64,000 nucleotides of DNA from Prorocentrum cordatum (Eukaryota > Sar > Dinophyceae > Prorocentrales > Prorocentraceae): NCBI GenBank assembly GCA_963575745.1, contig CAUYUJ010010369.1, forward strand, positions 388,903 to 452,902. Direction: 5' to 3'. This document shows positions 1-9,212 of the stretch, piece after piece. Below the pieces are notes generated by a model. That model ran no database searches and was not told where the DNA came from. It worked only from the letters and a program-made list of their open reading frames with translations. The translations under genes were made by a program, and so were the position numbers. Within the stretch, counting starts at the first letter, position 1. Every line of letters begins with the position of its first letter.

Positions 1-430
1 CGCGGTCCTAGAGGGCCCCGAGACTCCCAAAGATCGCACCCAGACGCCCAAGATGGTCCCAAGACGGCGCAAGAGGTTTCCGAGACGCCCAAGAGAGCCC
101 CAATGAGTCTTCCAAGAAGGCTCTGAGAGGCCACAATGATAAATTGTCCATTGTTTTTTCTGTGATTTTTGGGTCCTCGACGTTTCGGGCTCGCGACGCT
201 CCAAGACAGCCCAAGAAGCCCCCAGGACCGCCCCAAGACGGTCCAAGAGGCTCCCAGGAGGGCCCCAACACAGCCCAAGAGGGCTCCAAGACGGCCCCGA
301 GGAGGGCGCCCGAGACTGCCCCCGAGGGCCCAGAGACAGCCCCGAGAAGGGCTCGAGAGACGCGAACCGAAACTTGGAGTCTTCCGCCCCAGGAGGCCCA
401 CGGGAGGCCCCACGACGAGCCCCACGCTGA
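1..430. repeat. CCAAGA-type degenerate tandem repeat, copy block 1
   Basis: The block is made of 15-30-bp imperfect units of the form CCAAGAnGGCCCCnAGAGG. Units vary in length and spacing, so no fixed period holds. The same family recurs at 1860-2480, 3140-3330, 9709-9976, 33100-33550, 47640-47950, 48540-49822 and 55050-57010, and reversed at 53985-54740. Open frames across it are simply stop-poor Pro/Arg/Gln-rich translations. Confidence 0.8.
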
Positions 431-1111
431 CCAAGCTGTATTCGAACTGGTTCCGTGGCATCCCCCTTGTTTCGAGGCCGCTCCTCCTCCCCATCAGCAC
501 CCTCATTCTCCTCGCCCTCCTCTCTCTGGCACAACAGGAAGATCACATCGACAGACCGGCAACAGCAAACATCCGACACGACAAGCACACCAAGACAAGC
601 AAACAGAGCAAACAGGCAACCACTGGCATCAACACTGGCGACAACACAATGCAACCAGACACAGGCTAATTACCAAATAATCTCTCAACTATGTCGCCCT
701 TACCTCTGCCAGTAGAAGGCGCTACTCTCTCCTCCCAAGTGCTGTTACTCGTCCCTTCCTCCCCCAGTTATCCGCCTCCTCGTCCTGTTGAGACCCATTA
801 GAGGCTGATCTGAACATATCATGGTCACTGGCTCCGAAAGTACTGTCCTTTTCACGGGCGCCTCTGGTGTGGCATACCGCTGAATACAACACCCCTCAAA
901 TTATATGCGCTCATCAAGCCATCGTATGGGAAGGACGAACTGTGCATCTTGATGGCATCAGAGCGCGGGCAAGCTCGTTTGATCCGCCGCATCTTCTCTA
1001 TATTAACAGAAGGCGTGCTGCTAAGAGTTCTCCTTGGTGTCATGCGCAATACTGGCCAAACCCATGTAATTCATTATGGCAGAATCCCTTCTTCCCATGT
1101 GGATTCATAGA
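431..1111. other. Intergenic sequence downstream of the ZIP gene
   Basis: No recognisable gene or repeat was seen. This is ordinary mixed-composition sequence lying just past the stop codon of the minus-strand ZIP gene, so its right part (from 1111 downwards) should contain that gene's 3' UTR. No polyadenylation signal could be assigned. Confidence 0.4.
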
Positions 1112-1417
1112 TCAAGCCCAGATAGCCAAGAACACCATGACACCACCTCCAGCAGAAAGCCAGAATAGGCGGGCAAACTCCTTACAATACGAGGACCCCT
1201 CCTCGCTATCATCCTTGCGGCACTGGCTGGCATCGCTGTGCCCGAAGGATTCTGGCAGTAGCTCCACAAGACCAATTTCAAGTAAAGTTCCAGCAGCCAG
1301 GGCGTTCAAGGAGCCGAGCATCCAACTCGTAGTAGCTGCCTGCTTGTCAAGGCTCGACTCGACGTCCGCCGCCATGCCGCCCGGCACGTCGTGGTGCGGT
1401 AGAATGCCAAAGACTGC
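1112..1417 (-). CDS. ZIP-family metal transporter, C-terminal exon (TM7-TM8)
   Basis: This is the last exon of a ZIP (SLC39-like) divalent-metal transporter, a membrane protein that moves zinc or iron into the cytosol. The translation holds a hydrophobic stretch reading GSLNALAAGTLLEIGLVELL, which matches the conserved ZIP TM7 pattern (small residues, AAGT, then E-L-L), and ends with a short hydrophobic TM8 closing in FLAIWA followed directly by a stop. ZIP proteins normally end right after TM8, so the C-terminus looks complete. The exon probably opens after a CAG acceptor at 1418-1420 (reading AVFGILPHHD...). The connecting loop is Asp/Glu/Ser-rich. The frame continues from the exon at 2560-3129. 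Family assignment is firm; metal specificity cannot be read. Confidence 0.82.
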   Translation of the reverse strand, partial: AVFGILPHHDVPGGMAADVESSLDKQAATTSWMLGSLNALAAGTLLEIGLVELLPESFGHSDASQCRKDDSEEGSSYCKEFARLFWLSAGGGVMVFLAIWA

Positions 1418-1670
1418 CTGGTAGGTTTTCTGCCATGTGAGTCTTCTGAACGCACTTCCCCATCATACCCACACAGTTGACGAACGAACAACACCCACCC
1501 ATACCAAGAAAGGTCGGAGGGAGGAGGACCGGCTTCGGGTACTCGTGCGGGTTGCCAGACCCTGTGGACATCTCCCGCTCGAGCGGGGACCCCCATCCGA
1601 CGATACGCACCCATGGCCCCCTCCGTCCCCCATGCGGGTATGGGTGTGCGTTGTCCGTTCGCCTGACTAC

Positions 1671-1826
1671 CTACCAGACCACCCCAACCCAACCCGAAGA
1701 CCCGAAGTTCGGGTTGGGGGGGGTAAGGGTTCCACCCGTGTTTTTTCAATGTTCCCCGACCCCCCCCACTGGAAATGGAGGCCAAATTGAGGCCTTCGGG
1801 TTGGGTTGGGATGGTTTGGTGGGTGG
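1671..1826. mobile_element. Short TIR element, family F1 copy 1
   Basis: About 156 bp bounded by imperfect terminal inverted repeats of about 29 bp. The left arm starts CTACCAGACCACCCCAACCC; the reverse complement of the right arm starts CCACCAAACCATCCCAACCC. The two differ at about 3 positions and share the inner AACCCAACCCGAAG. A small CCCGAAnTTCGGG hairpin lies just inside the left arm. A second copy sits at 6126-6276. It has no coding capacity, so it is MITE-like (non-autonomous). No convincing target-site duplication was found. Confidence 0.7.
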
Positions 1827-1859
1827 TGATCGCCGCAGTGGTGCTTACACCACCTCCCT

Positions 1860-2480
1860 CTCCCCAAGCATTCTGGGTGATCCGAAGCCTCCTTGGGAAC
1901 GCTCTCCAAGGCTCTCCACGGCTTCCAAAAAGACCCCGGAGGCATCAACAAGCACCCGACACCCCCGGGTAAGACCCAGAAGTACGCCACAGAAACCCCA
2001 AGAGGCCTCCCAAGACACCAGAGAAAAGGCCAAGAGGCTTGCAAGAAGCCAAGATCGTCCGAACGATCAAAGATGTCTTCCGGCCTTCGAAGATTTTGCG
2101 CGCCCCAGGCATCTCGGCCCAACGTGGTTTCAAGAGGGTCGCAGAGAAGCCCAAGAGAGGTCAAATGACTCGAATGAGGGCCCCGGGAAGGCCCAGAACA
2201 ACCCCAAGAGGCCCCCAAGACGGCCAAGGAAGCGCCCAGGATCCCTGCACCGAGACGACCCGAGAGAGTTGCAAGAGGCCCTAAGAACAGCCCCAAAGAA
2301 CTCTCTAGACTGCCGAGACAAGCCCCAGACGGCCCAAGGCAGGGCCAAAACGGTCCAAGAGGAGCCCCAGACAGCCCAAGAGGGTCCCAAGAGAACCCCA
2401 AGAGGTCCCAGAGGAGCCCAAGACAGCCCCAAGACGGCCCAGATAGTCCCACGAGATCAGATCCCCTCAAGGAATAAAGA
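1860..2480. repeat. CCAAGA-type repeat inside ZIP intron
   Basis: Imperfect CCAAGAGG/CCAAGACGG units on the plus strand, therefore antisense within the ZIP pre-mRNA. It is the same family as 1-430. Confidence 0.75.
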
Positions 2481-2559
2481 TTAGGACTGCCACGTGTTAC
2501 GGCCTTCTCGCCGATGCTTGAAGTGTGCCCACGCTGAGCGCTGCGCTGGCACGGGGGCT

Positions 2560-3129
2560 GGGCTTGCCGCAGGCAGCTGGATGTATTCCAAGCACAATGC
2601 CCAACGGACAGCTAGCCACGAACATGAGAATCATAATCAGAACTCCGTGCCCTTTCAACCCAGCATTTACGCCAACCATTCCCAATGCCACGCCTTCGAA
2701 GAGCTGGTGGAAACATAATGCAATGCCTAATGTAATTACGGCGCTAGAGCTCTTTGTGATAATGCCGATGCCCAAGCCGACAAGCACTGAGTGAACTGCA
2801 ATGGCAAGCTCCATAAGGTATGCCTTATAGCGAGTCATCAGGTCATTCGCGAGAGAAGGATCAACGAGCAAATGCTGGTGCACATGGCCGTGGTGGACTG
2901 AGACAGTAGAGTGAGCAGACGGGAGTGACACACCACTTAATGGACGCTCACCCAGCATCGGTGATCCAGAAGACCTGCTTACTGAACTCAAGTCCGCCTG
3001 ACAAGCAGTTCCACATTTGCGGTTCGCCACAAGAAGGATTGCCATCCGGTTGAGACTGACATTCAAGAAGCAGCCAAATCCGCTACGGCGCTTGGACAGT
3101 AGTGAAGTGTCAGAATTCTTGTTGGTTGT
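2560..3129 (-). CDS. ZIP-family metal transporter, central exon (TM4-TM6)
   Basis: This is the diagnostic exon of the ZIP transporter. After a variable loop with a His-rich metal-loop motif (HHGHVHQH) come TM4 with ELAIAVHSVLVGLGIGI and TM5 with FHQLFEGVALG. The HS(x)3G of TM4 and the HQxFEG of TM5 are the hallmark metal-binding residues of the ZIP family. A third hydrophobic segment (GHGVLIMILMFVASCPLGIV) is TM6. The open frame begins after an in-frame TAG at 3130-3132 that also supplies a plausible AG acceptor, so the exon likely starts at 3129. Its 3' limit is approximate: a GC donor near 2560 is the best candidate, although the frame stays open to about 2497. It connects to 3655-3870 upstream and 1112-1417 downstream. 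Confidence 0.88.
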
Positions 3130-3654
3130 CTAGTTACGTTTCGTGGTTTTCCAAGGGCACCCCCTCCCCCCGCTCCAAGACGGCCTTAAGACGGCCTCCA
3201 GGCTGCCCGAGAGCCCAAAGACAACATCAAGAGGGCCCCAAGACAGCCCTCAGAGCCACCCAGACATCCCCAGGATGTTTCGAGCCTCTTGAACAAAAGG
3301 CCCAAAGAGACCCCCTATAGAGACCCCCACTAATCCTACAATATGCCTTCAAGGTACAGAAAAAGGATGAAGCATCCCTTCTCCACATCTTGAGGAGTGA
3401 TGGAGTAGGATGAAGATATGACTCATCCCTCATCATGCGGGGTGAGATGGAGGAGGAAAGGGAGGGAAGAAGATAATAATGCTGCGGTTGAGACGACGGT
3501 GGTTCGGGGCCGAATCACTTCAGACAGGGCGCTGAACTGGAGCGGATCGTAAGCTCAGCCTTCTTCCTGCTGCGCTTCTGCGCGAGCGCGATAGCGGAGC
3601 CTGCCGCAAGCAATCAGATAGACAAACCGCGTTCGCAACTGGGAAATCACTGAC
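3130..3654 (-). other. ZIP gene intron; TM3 exon not found
   Basis: Inferred intron between TM2 and TM4. It contains CCAAGA repeats at about 3140-3330 and otherwise unremarkable sequence. ZIP proteins need a TM3 between these exons. All minus-strand frames here were read and no hydrophobic segment with ZIP character was seen. TM3 is therefore either on a very short or atypically spliced exon, or lost. Confidence 0.5.
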
Positions 3655-3870
3655 CTTTTCGAGGTACTCTTGCGCATCCGCAAGAACATGCAGCAAGGCA
3701 ACACCACAAACAAGGCCAACGGCGAAGCATTGTGAAAGGACAAACCACTCAGCAGACATAACTCGACGGCCGAATCGCCTGATCGCTACAAATGGATATG
3801 CAACCCCGATGATAGAAAAGATCACGACGAGAGCAAGAAATACCAATCGTGCAAAGAGAGTATCTGCCAT
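3655..3870 (-). CDS. ZIP-family metal transporter, N-terminal exon (TM1-TM2)
   Basis: Translation starts at ATG 3870 (MADTLFARLVFLALVVIFSI...). TM1 covers roughly residues 7-29 and is followed by a basic cytosolic turn (RRFGRRV). TM2 (about residues 43-62) contains CFAVGLVCGVALLHVLADAQ, matching the ZIP TM2 pattern in which a small-residue helix ends in a conserved His (GVALLHVL) before an acidic tail. The exon could end after ...EYLEK at a GTCAGTGA donor (3654 downward). A slightly longer version (...VSDFPVANA before a GTTTGT donor near 3625) is equally plausible, because ZIP proteins often have an 'FP' motif entering TM3. No signal peptide other than TM1 is evident. Confidence 0.78.
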
Positions 3871-4379
3871 GGCCGGGGCCGTCGACAGTAGCTCCTACAG
3901 CATCAGGATGTCGAAGCACGGGCTGGGCTCCCCGAGATCCGACATCGTGGAAACAAACGTCAGCATGACAGACACGTGATCAAACACGACTGAAACTCTT
4001 GCCATCATCTTTCTGCGGGGTTCTTTGAGCCCGATCGATCCGTGAGGGCCCAGAACCGCCGAAGCGATCCCAATCAGCGCCCATCGTTGTCTGTTTCACG
4101 ACGCCCGGATCAGAGGGTGGGTCAAGCTACGAGATGCCGCGGGCCAGCCTGGATGAGAAAAACTTGAGCCGAAAGATCACGAGACCACGGAACGAAGAGA
4201 CCGACCGACGCAAAGTCTGACGTCATGGAAAACACAACACCTGTCTCGGAACACAGATACAGCTAAAACCCCTACCTTGCGAATCGACTCGATCCGTGAA
4301 GGTCCTCGGGGCCTGGATAGGGGCAGGAGCGCCATCAATGAGGTGCCATGCAACACACATCGAAAGATATGGTAATGCA
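3871..4379. other. Upstream region of the ZIP gene
   Basis: About 0.5 kb 5' of the ZIP start codon on the minus strand. It should contain the promoter and 5' UTR, but no TATA-like, TTTT-box or spliced-leader acceptor motif could be assigned with confidence. Confidence 0.35.
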
Positions 4380-4690
4380 CAGTAGCATAGCACCGCCCAG
4401 CATGCCATTGCCTTGCAGCGCTGCGTAGCGCCGACTGGTATAGCGCATCGTGGCGTAGCGTGGCGCAGCCTAGCACATCATCATATGGGACAACGCAGCA
4501 CTGCACAGCACGGCATCGACCAGCACTGCACAACTACTTTGCTTAGCCCAGCACGGCACACTGTGGCACTGCAGGTCCGAGCCTGGCGTGGCCAGCCTCG
4601 ATATAACGGAGTGACATTTAGCTGGCACTGGCACCACGGCAGATCATGGCACAACCAACACAGCACAGCCCAGCCCTAGCAAAGTAAGAG
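4380..4690. repeat. Degenerate AGCAC/GGCAC-rich repeats
   Basis: The segment is dominated by short reiterations such as CAGCAC, GGCACA, GCGTAGC and TGGCAC with irregular spacing, on a background of small inverted repeats. No gene is seen. Confidence 0.45.
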
Positions 4691-4816
4691 CGGGCAATCG
4701 GCGCCGAGGTCACGAGGAAGCAGCCCAACAACCGAGGCCAGGCAACGTCCTGCTACAAAACCGGTAAGAAACACGTAGGCGAGCCCAACCCTAGGGGGGG
4801 GACAAACACCCAAACC

Positions 4817-4865
4817 GTTCCTCCTCCTCCTCCTCCTCCTCCTCCTCCTCCTCCTCCTCCTCCTC
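4817..4865. repeat. (TCC)n microsatellite
   Basis: Almost uninterrupted TCC trinucleotides. It faces a (GGA)n array at 4921-5056 across about 55 bp of unique sequence, so the pair could fold into a long stem. Confidence 0.95.
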
Positions 4866-4920
4866 CCCTCTTCTCCCTAAGTGAACGTTTTCTGATTCGG
4901 CGCTTCGACATTGGGCGGGA

Positions 4921-5056
4921 GAGGAGGAGGAGGAGGAGGAGGAGGAGGAGGAGGAGGAGGAGAAGGAGGAGGCGGAGGAGGCGGAGGAGGAGGAGGAGGA
5001 GGAGGAGGAGGAGGAGGAGGAGGAGGAGGAGGAGGAGGAGGAGGAGGAGGAGGAGG
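4921..5056. repeat. (GGA)n microsatellite
   Basis: Polypurine GGA repeat with a few GCGGAG and AGAAGG interruptions. The two strands give poly-Glu/poly-Arg/poly-Gly or poly-Ser/poly-Leu/poly-Pro open frames, which are artefacts. Confidence 0.95.
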
Positions 5057-5236
5057 GGGGGTCTGGCTCCAGAGCTCTGCTTAATGCGACTGTTTGCAAT
5101 AGTGCGTCCTATGGGGGAGACTCCACCTGCTTGAAACATGCGCCAAAAACAACCAAGATCTATTCCATGGCAGGAGGGGGTGAAGGGGTGCGAGGGCCCG
5201 CGCCGATCAGCAAAACAATGAATCAGAAAAAAATCA

Positions 5237-5344
5237 TTCACCCCTTGTCCCCCATCCTTGCTTCATCCAACCTCGTCCCTCCCTCCCTCAATTCCTCCAT
5301 CCCTCACTTTCCCTCCCTGTCCCTCTTTCCATCCACCTCCTCTC
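5237..5344. repeat. Pyrimidine-rich CCCTCC tract
   Basis: C/T-rich low-complexity DNA with TCCCTCC reiterations, immediately left of TIR element F2. Confidence 0.6.
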
Positions 5345-5543
5345 CAGTACATGGACACAATGGTCGAACCCTCACACACTTGAGGAGGATGCTCATCACC
5401 CCCCCGCCCCCGAAATCAATGTTGAGTTGAGCATGGGTAATGGTTTTGAGGTTCGAGTATTTCTGTCCACCCAAGCCCCCTCCATTGCCACACTCTCACT
5501 AATAATTTTTGGGGTCGAATTTACTGTCTATGTACCGTCCGTT
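5345..5543 (+). mobile_element. Short TIR element, family F2 copy 1
   Basis: About 200 bp starting TCCAGTACATGGACA and ending TGTCTATGTACCGTCC, so the ends are imperfect inverted repeats (GTACATGGACA against GTACATAGACA). The interior shares several blocks with the copy at 42528-42746, which lies in the opposite orientation: CCCCGAAATCAATGTTGA, TATTTCTGTCCAC and TTTTGGGGTCGAAT. It is non-coding. Opposite-orientation copies with terminal inverted repeats support a mobile, non-autonomous DNA element. Confidence 0.75.
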
Positions 5544-5795
5544 CCCTTCCTCCCCACTTCCCTCCCTCCTTCCCTCCTCCTGCCTCATTCCTCCCCCTCC
5601 TCCATCTTATCGTTCCCTCCCTGCCTCCCTCCATCCACCTCCCCTCCCCGCTCTCCCCTCCCTTCCTCCTTCCTCCCCCTCCCCTCCTCTATCCTCCTCC
5701 TCATCCTCCCTACTCCCTCCCTCCCTGCCTACTACGTCCCCTCCCCCCGTCCCCTCTCCCTCCCTTTTCCCCCCTCTCCAGGGCCACAAGGGGGG
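5544..5795. repeat. CCCTCC/TCC-rich tract
   Basis: Imperfect pyrimidine repeat of CCTCCCT, TCCTCC and CCCCTCCC. No gene is visible. Confidence 0.7.
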
Positions 5796-5831
5796 CCCAG
5801 GGGAAAGGAGGCCGGGAGATCGGCTGCACGG

Positions 5832-6102
5832 AAGAGTGACCCCAGGCAAGCGCGACCTCTGATGCGCGGCTGTGGGGGGCCGAGGGGAGGCCAAGTCCAA
5901 GCGCGCGGGCCAGTGTTGGTGGGGATGCGCAAGACGAAGCCAGCGGGTCCAGAGGATGTGCGGGGCGCCGCGGCCGGAACGCTCCAGAGCACTCCGAGAG
6001 CGCCCCGGAACGCTCCAGAGCGACCTGTCCGCATCCCAGGCCTGCCTGAGGGGGCCCCTGCGGGTCCGCACCGGAAGCCACTCCGGCGAAAGATCATTCA
6101 CG
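5832..6102. mobile_element. Diverged relative of foldback element F4
   Basis: The left end (AAGAGTGACCCCAGGCAAGC, then GATGCGCGGCTGTGGGGGG) and right end (GTCCGCACCGGAAGCCACTC, then CGGCGAAAGATCATTCACG) parallel the clean F4 element at 32192-32353. About 110 extra bases lie in the middle, including reiterated GGAACGCTCCAGAGC. Arms have diverged, so boundaries are approximate. Confidence 0.45.
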
Positions 6103-6125
6103 CGTGGCCAAGCAGGACTGACTGC

Positions 6126-6276
6126 CTACCAGACCACCCCAACCCAACCCGAAGACCCGAACTTCGGGTTGGGAGGGGGTAAGGGTTCCACATGTGTTTT
6201 TGTCGACCCCCCCATGCTGGAGATCGAGGGTAAATCTGAGCCTTCGGGGATTGGGCTGGGGTGGTTTGGTGGGTGG
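6126..6276. mobile_element. Short TIR element, family F1 copy 2
   Basis: About 151 bp. It shares the left arm CTACCAGACCACCCCAACCC, the inner CCCGAACTTCGGG hairpin and GGGGGTAAGGGTTCCAC with the copy at 1671-1826. The right arm (GGTTTGGTGGGTGG) is the inverted counterpart. No open frame of interest. Confidence 0.72.
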
Positions 6277-6477
6277 CGAAAGATGCGAGCCCGGGCCACC
6301 TCCAGAGCCTCCTCTCTCAACAGCCGGACCAGCCGTTCGGGCACCCGCGGCTCGAGGCCAGGGCACCCCGACCGCCCGAGGCGCGGCTCGGCAGCTGCCC
6401 TGCTGCGGGCACCTCCCGGCCTGCACCGTGGACGCCACGACAGTGGGCACCGGAACAGTCCTGTCACTGAAAGTTAA

Positions 6478-6830
6478 CATGTGTTTAAAGTGTCGGACAC
6501 ATGTTCTAAACATGTTTTAAACATGTGTCTTACATGCTTTGAACATGTTGTGCCCCCGCCCGCCTGTGCCCCGTCTCCCCAATTAGAGCTGTGCGTAGCC
6601 CGCCTAGCTTGTATCGGAAGAGGTCCGCTCTCGCCCCGCAGACCAACAAATGTTCTGAGCATGTGTTAACACATGCTTTAGACATCTGGAAATGATTTGG
6701 CAACGTGCTGCCTCTCCACTGATCGTGTTTAAAACGTCGGACACATGTTCTGAACATGTTGTTTAAAACATGTGTTTTACATGCTTCAAAACATGTGTAA
6801 CGCATGCTTCAGACATCTGGAAAGTATTTG
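6478..6830. repeat. ACATGT-rich palindromic repeat cluster
   Basis: Two related stretches, 6478-6550 and 6655-6830, contain many half-palindromes: ACACATGTTCT, AACATGTTTTAAACATGTG, TTACATGCTT. They share longer blocks GTCGGACACATGTTCT and CATCTGGAAA..ATTTGGCAACG. The intervening 100 bp are unique. The density of ACATGT invites cruciforms. Confidence 0.7.
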
Positions 6831-6841
6831 GCAACGCTCGC

Positions 6842-6965
6842 CATCGCTCGGACGTCCACTCCCTGTGTGTTTTTGTTCGGTTCCGTGCGTGTTTTTTTCG
6901 CCAACTCATCAAGGATGCTCCTCGATGGCCCTCGCCGAAGGAAAAAGGCACACGTCCGAGCGATG
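6842..6965. mobile_element. Short TIR element, family F3 copy 1
   Basis: 124 bp with perfect 14-bp terminal inverted repeats CATCGCTCGGACGT ... ACGTCCGAGCGATG. The interior includes GTGCGTG, TTTTTTCGCCAA and GATGCTCCTCGATGGCCCTC. Two more copies are at 9090-9212 and 42979-43098. It cannot encode a protein, so it is MITE-like or a small structured RNA element. Confidence 0.82.
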
Positions 6966-7097
6966 CCAGGGGCAAGGCGAGGCAAGGCGATCGGTAGCTG
7001 AGCCACCGGTCCGCGCAGGCTAGGTGCCCCCGCGGAAAATATGAATGGGCGGGCCGGGACCGCGCCCGTATCCTGGCCTGCCCGCCGGCGTAAGCAG

Positions 7098-7210
7098 AAG
7101 GAGGAGGAGGAGGAGGAGGAGGAGGAGGAGGAGGAGAAGGAGGAGGAGGGGGAGGGGGAGGAGGAGGAGGAGGATAGGAGGAGAGGAGGAGAGGAGGAGG
7201 AGGAGGAGGA
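7098..7210. repeat. (GGA)n microsatellite
   Basis: Polypurine GGA array with AGG/GGG interruptions. It forms an inverted pair with the TCC array at 7375-7500. Confidence 0.95.
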
Positions 7211-7374
7211 GCGATGCCAAGGCAGCGCCCTTCGCGCGGCCACCCGCGCGGCGCCCCGCGGCCCGCGCCTGCACGACCGCCCCAGGCCGCCGCCAGGCGA
7301 AGAGGGCGCGCGCCTCGCACGGGGGGCGCGCCGCGCCCCGGGAGGCGCGGCCGGCCACCCCCGGGGGCGGGAGG
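7211..7374. other. GC-extreme spacer
   Basis: About 160 bp of almost pure G/C (GCGCGGC, CGCCCC) between the opposing GGA and TCC arrays; it would form the loop if the two arrays pair. No gene is seen. Confidence 0.5.
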
Positions 7375-7500
7375 GGTCCTCCCCCTCCTCCTGCCTCCTC
7401 CTCCTCCTCCTCCTCCTCCTCCTCCTCCTCCTCCTCCCCTTCCTCCTCCCTCCTCTTCTCTCCTCCCTCCTCCTCCTCCTCCTCCTCCTCCTCTTCTTCC
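7375..7500. repeat. (TCC)n microsatellite
   Basis: Polypyrimidine TCC array, complementary in sense to 7098-7210. Confidence 0.95.
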
Positions 7501-7879
7501 ATCTTCATCCTTCTGTGGCTCATCCTCCCCCCACAGATGGGGGGGGGGCGGGCCTTGCAGCCTTCCAGGAAGACCCCACGAGGCACCCAAGAGGCCTCTC
7601 TCCGAAGACGTATCGTGTCGCCATCCTCGGACAGTCTCGAGCTGACGCAGCATTCGGGCCATCTGCTGTCTCTTCGGTGGAATCAGACGAATGATGCCAA
7701 ACAACCGGCGTCCTGTACAGGAAACAGCGGGCAACCCATATTTCCCGCTGGGAATGATATCCTGCGCGGCTTGTTTCGCCTGTCTGCGCGGTGTACCATT
7801 ACCTCTGGATGCGTGGACACGGGCGAATGAAAATACACCTGAGGAAATCCCCAATCAGAGGATGGTCTTAAAAATAGTG
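7501..7879. other. No recognised feature
   Basis: Mixed-composition sequence between the TCC array and the GATCGATA repeat. No gene-like frame with homology was recognised. Confidence 0.35.
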
Positions 7880-8125
7880 TTATGGATATTGAGATCGATT
7901 GTGAGATCGACAGTGAGATCGATAGTAGACGATAGTAAGGTCGATCGTTAGACCGATAGTGGAGTCGGTTCAGTGAGATCGATAGTGAGATCGATCGTGA
8001 GGTCGCTCGTGCGATCTGTAGTGACAGCGACTGCGAGATCGATCATGGAATCGATTGTGAAATCGATCGTGAGATCGATAGGGAGGTGGGCAACGAGATC
8101 GGATCGTGAGACCGATCGATGAGAA
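7880..8125. repeat. GTGAGATCGATA tandem repeat
   Basis: About 20 degenerate 10-14-bp units built on GTGAGATCGAT(A/C). Each unit contains the palindrome ATCGAT or GATCGATC. Confidence 0.85.
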
Positions 8126-8549
8126 CATCGGCCAGGGACCCGGAAAAAGGAAGCCCGGGAAGCCCGCCGCCCGCCGAATCGGCCCCCGAAGCAGCCGGCC
8201 GGGAACCCGAGGAGCCCGGAAGCGGGAACCTGGGGAGCCCGGCGGCCTCCCGAAACCGGCCCGGAACTCTTTTCGCCAGAGCGTTCGATCTCCGCTGGGA
8301 CCCCTGCAGTGCGAGATCCGAGTGGGGGATCTGGCCATTCACAGTGCTCTTGTGCTCTCAGAGCGTACTCCAGGTCTCTCAAGAAGCGTGGGGGGGTGGA
8401 TCGCGTGGGGGGGTGGAAAACCGCTGTCCTTGGGGGGGCGTGGGGAGGTTGGGGAGCAAGAGGGGGTGGGTTTGGGGCGCGTGGGGGGGCGGGCAAGGGG
8501 CGTCGGACAGGTTGGCACGGGGGAGGTGCATATTGAAGGATGTGGAGTA
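8126..8549. other. GC-rich segment with guanine runs
   Basis: The left part is GCC/CCG-rich (CCCGCCGCC). From about 8385 to 8530 the plus strand has repeated runs of 5-7 guanines (GTGGGGGGGTGG, GGGGGGCG), a potential G-quadruplex region. No gene is recognised. Confidence 0.45.
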
Positions 8550-8593
8550 GACCTTGACCTGACACTGACCATGGTCAGTGTCAGGTCAAGGTC
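8550..8593. repeat. Perfect 44-bp palindrome
   Basis: Each arm is 22 bp with no spacer, centred on CCATGG at 8571/8572. The left arm begins GACCTTGACCTGACACTGAC and the right half is its exact reverse complement. The base pairs next to both ends no longer match. Confidence 0.95.
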
Positions 8594-8665
8594 CAACACG
8601 AAGCGTCCAGCACGTAGCGTCCAACACATGGCAGTGTCTCCACGCAGCGTCCAACACAAGCTCCG
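8594..8665. repeat. GCGTCCAACAC short direct repeats
   Basis: Four spaced copies of AGCGTCCA(A/G)CAC with slight variation, directly following the palindrome. Confidence 0.65.
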
Positions 8666-9089
8666 CATGAGATGTGCCAGAACTTTGAACCCTCGAGGCT
8701 ACCGTAGCCCTCTGTCTCCTCGCATCGGGCAGGCATGGCCGGACCGGCTTGCGCGCGGGCGCCTTCGCGATGAGCTCGCGGCAGTTGTCGTTCATGTGTC
8801 TGAGTGGCTCCCATGTTGCCTGGCGAGGGCGCAGAGGGAGGAGGGCGCCGAGAAGGGAAGGCCTTCGCCGGCCGCGCGTGCTCTGCCCGCGGCAGGCCAC
8901 GCGCCGGCGCGCGCTCCGTGGCCACGCTGCTGCAGCCTGCCCCGCGTGCGCGGAGATGCCGATGCCGTTGACGCCGCCTGCTGCGGCGAGCCTCTCCGGC
9001 GCCTCCGGGGCCCGGCCGCACTCGGAGCCCAGCTCGGGCCGGCGAGGTCCGTGTGCAGGGCCCCTGGACCGCCCCTCGCAGGGCCTCGC
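8666..9089. other. No recognised feature
   Basis: GC-rich sequence (GCGCGCGG, CTGCAGCCTGC) between the palindrome and the second F3 element. No convincing coding segment was found in either direction. Confidence 0.3.
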
Positions 9090-9212
9090 CATCGCTCGGG
9101 CGTCCACTCCCCGTGCTTTTGTCGGTCTCGTGCGTGGTTTTTTCGCTAAGCGATCAAGGCTGCTCCTCGGTGGCCCTCGCCGAAGAGAAAAAGCGCACAC
9201 GTCCGAGCGATG
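9090..9212. mobile_element. Short TIR element, family F3 copy 2
   Basis: 123 bp with the same arms as 6842-6965 (left CATCGCTCGGGCGT, right ACGTCCGAGCGATG; one mismatch) and a conserved interior (TTTTTTCGCTAA, GGTGGCCCTCGCCGAAG). Confidence 0.8.

Larger units (their letters stand above)
1418..2559 (-). other. ZIP gene intron filled with repeats
   Basis: This is the inferred intron between the TM4-6 and TM7-8 exons. It contains the inverted-repeat element at 1671-1826 and a CCAAGA repeat block at 1860-2480. The upstream donor is uncertain; a GC-type donor near 2560 (minus strand, ...TGCG|GCAAGC) fits, and GC donors are known in dinoflagellates. No independent gene is visible here. Confidence 0.55.

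Noticed and set aside
8690-8720. Possible dinoflagellate spliced-leader sequence (CCGTAGCC)
   Set aside because: Only eight bases match the start of the known leader and the rest (CTCTGTCTCC) does not follow it.
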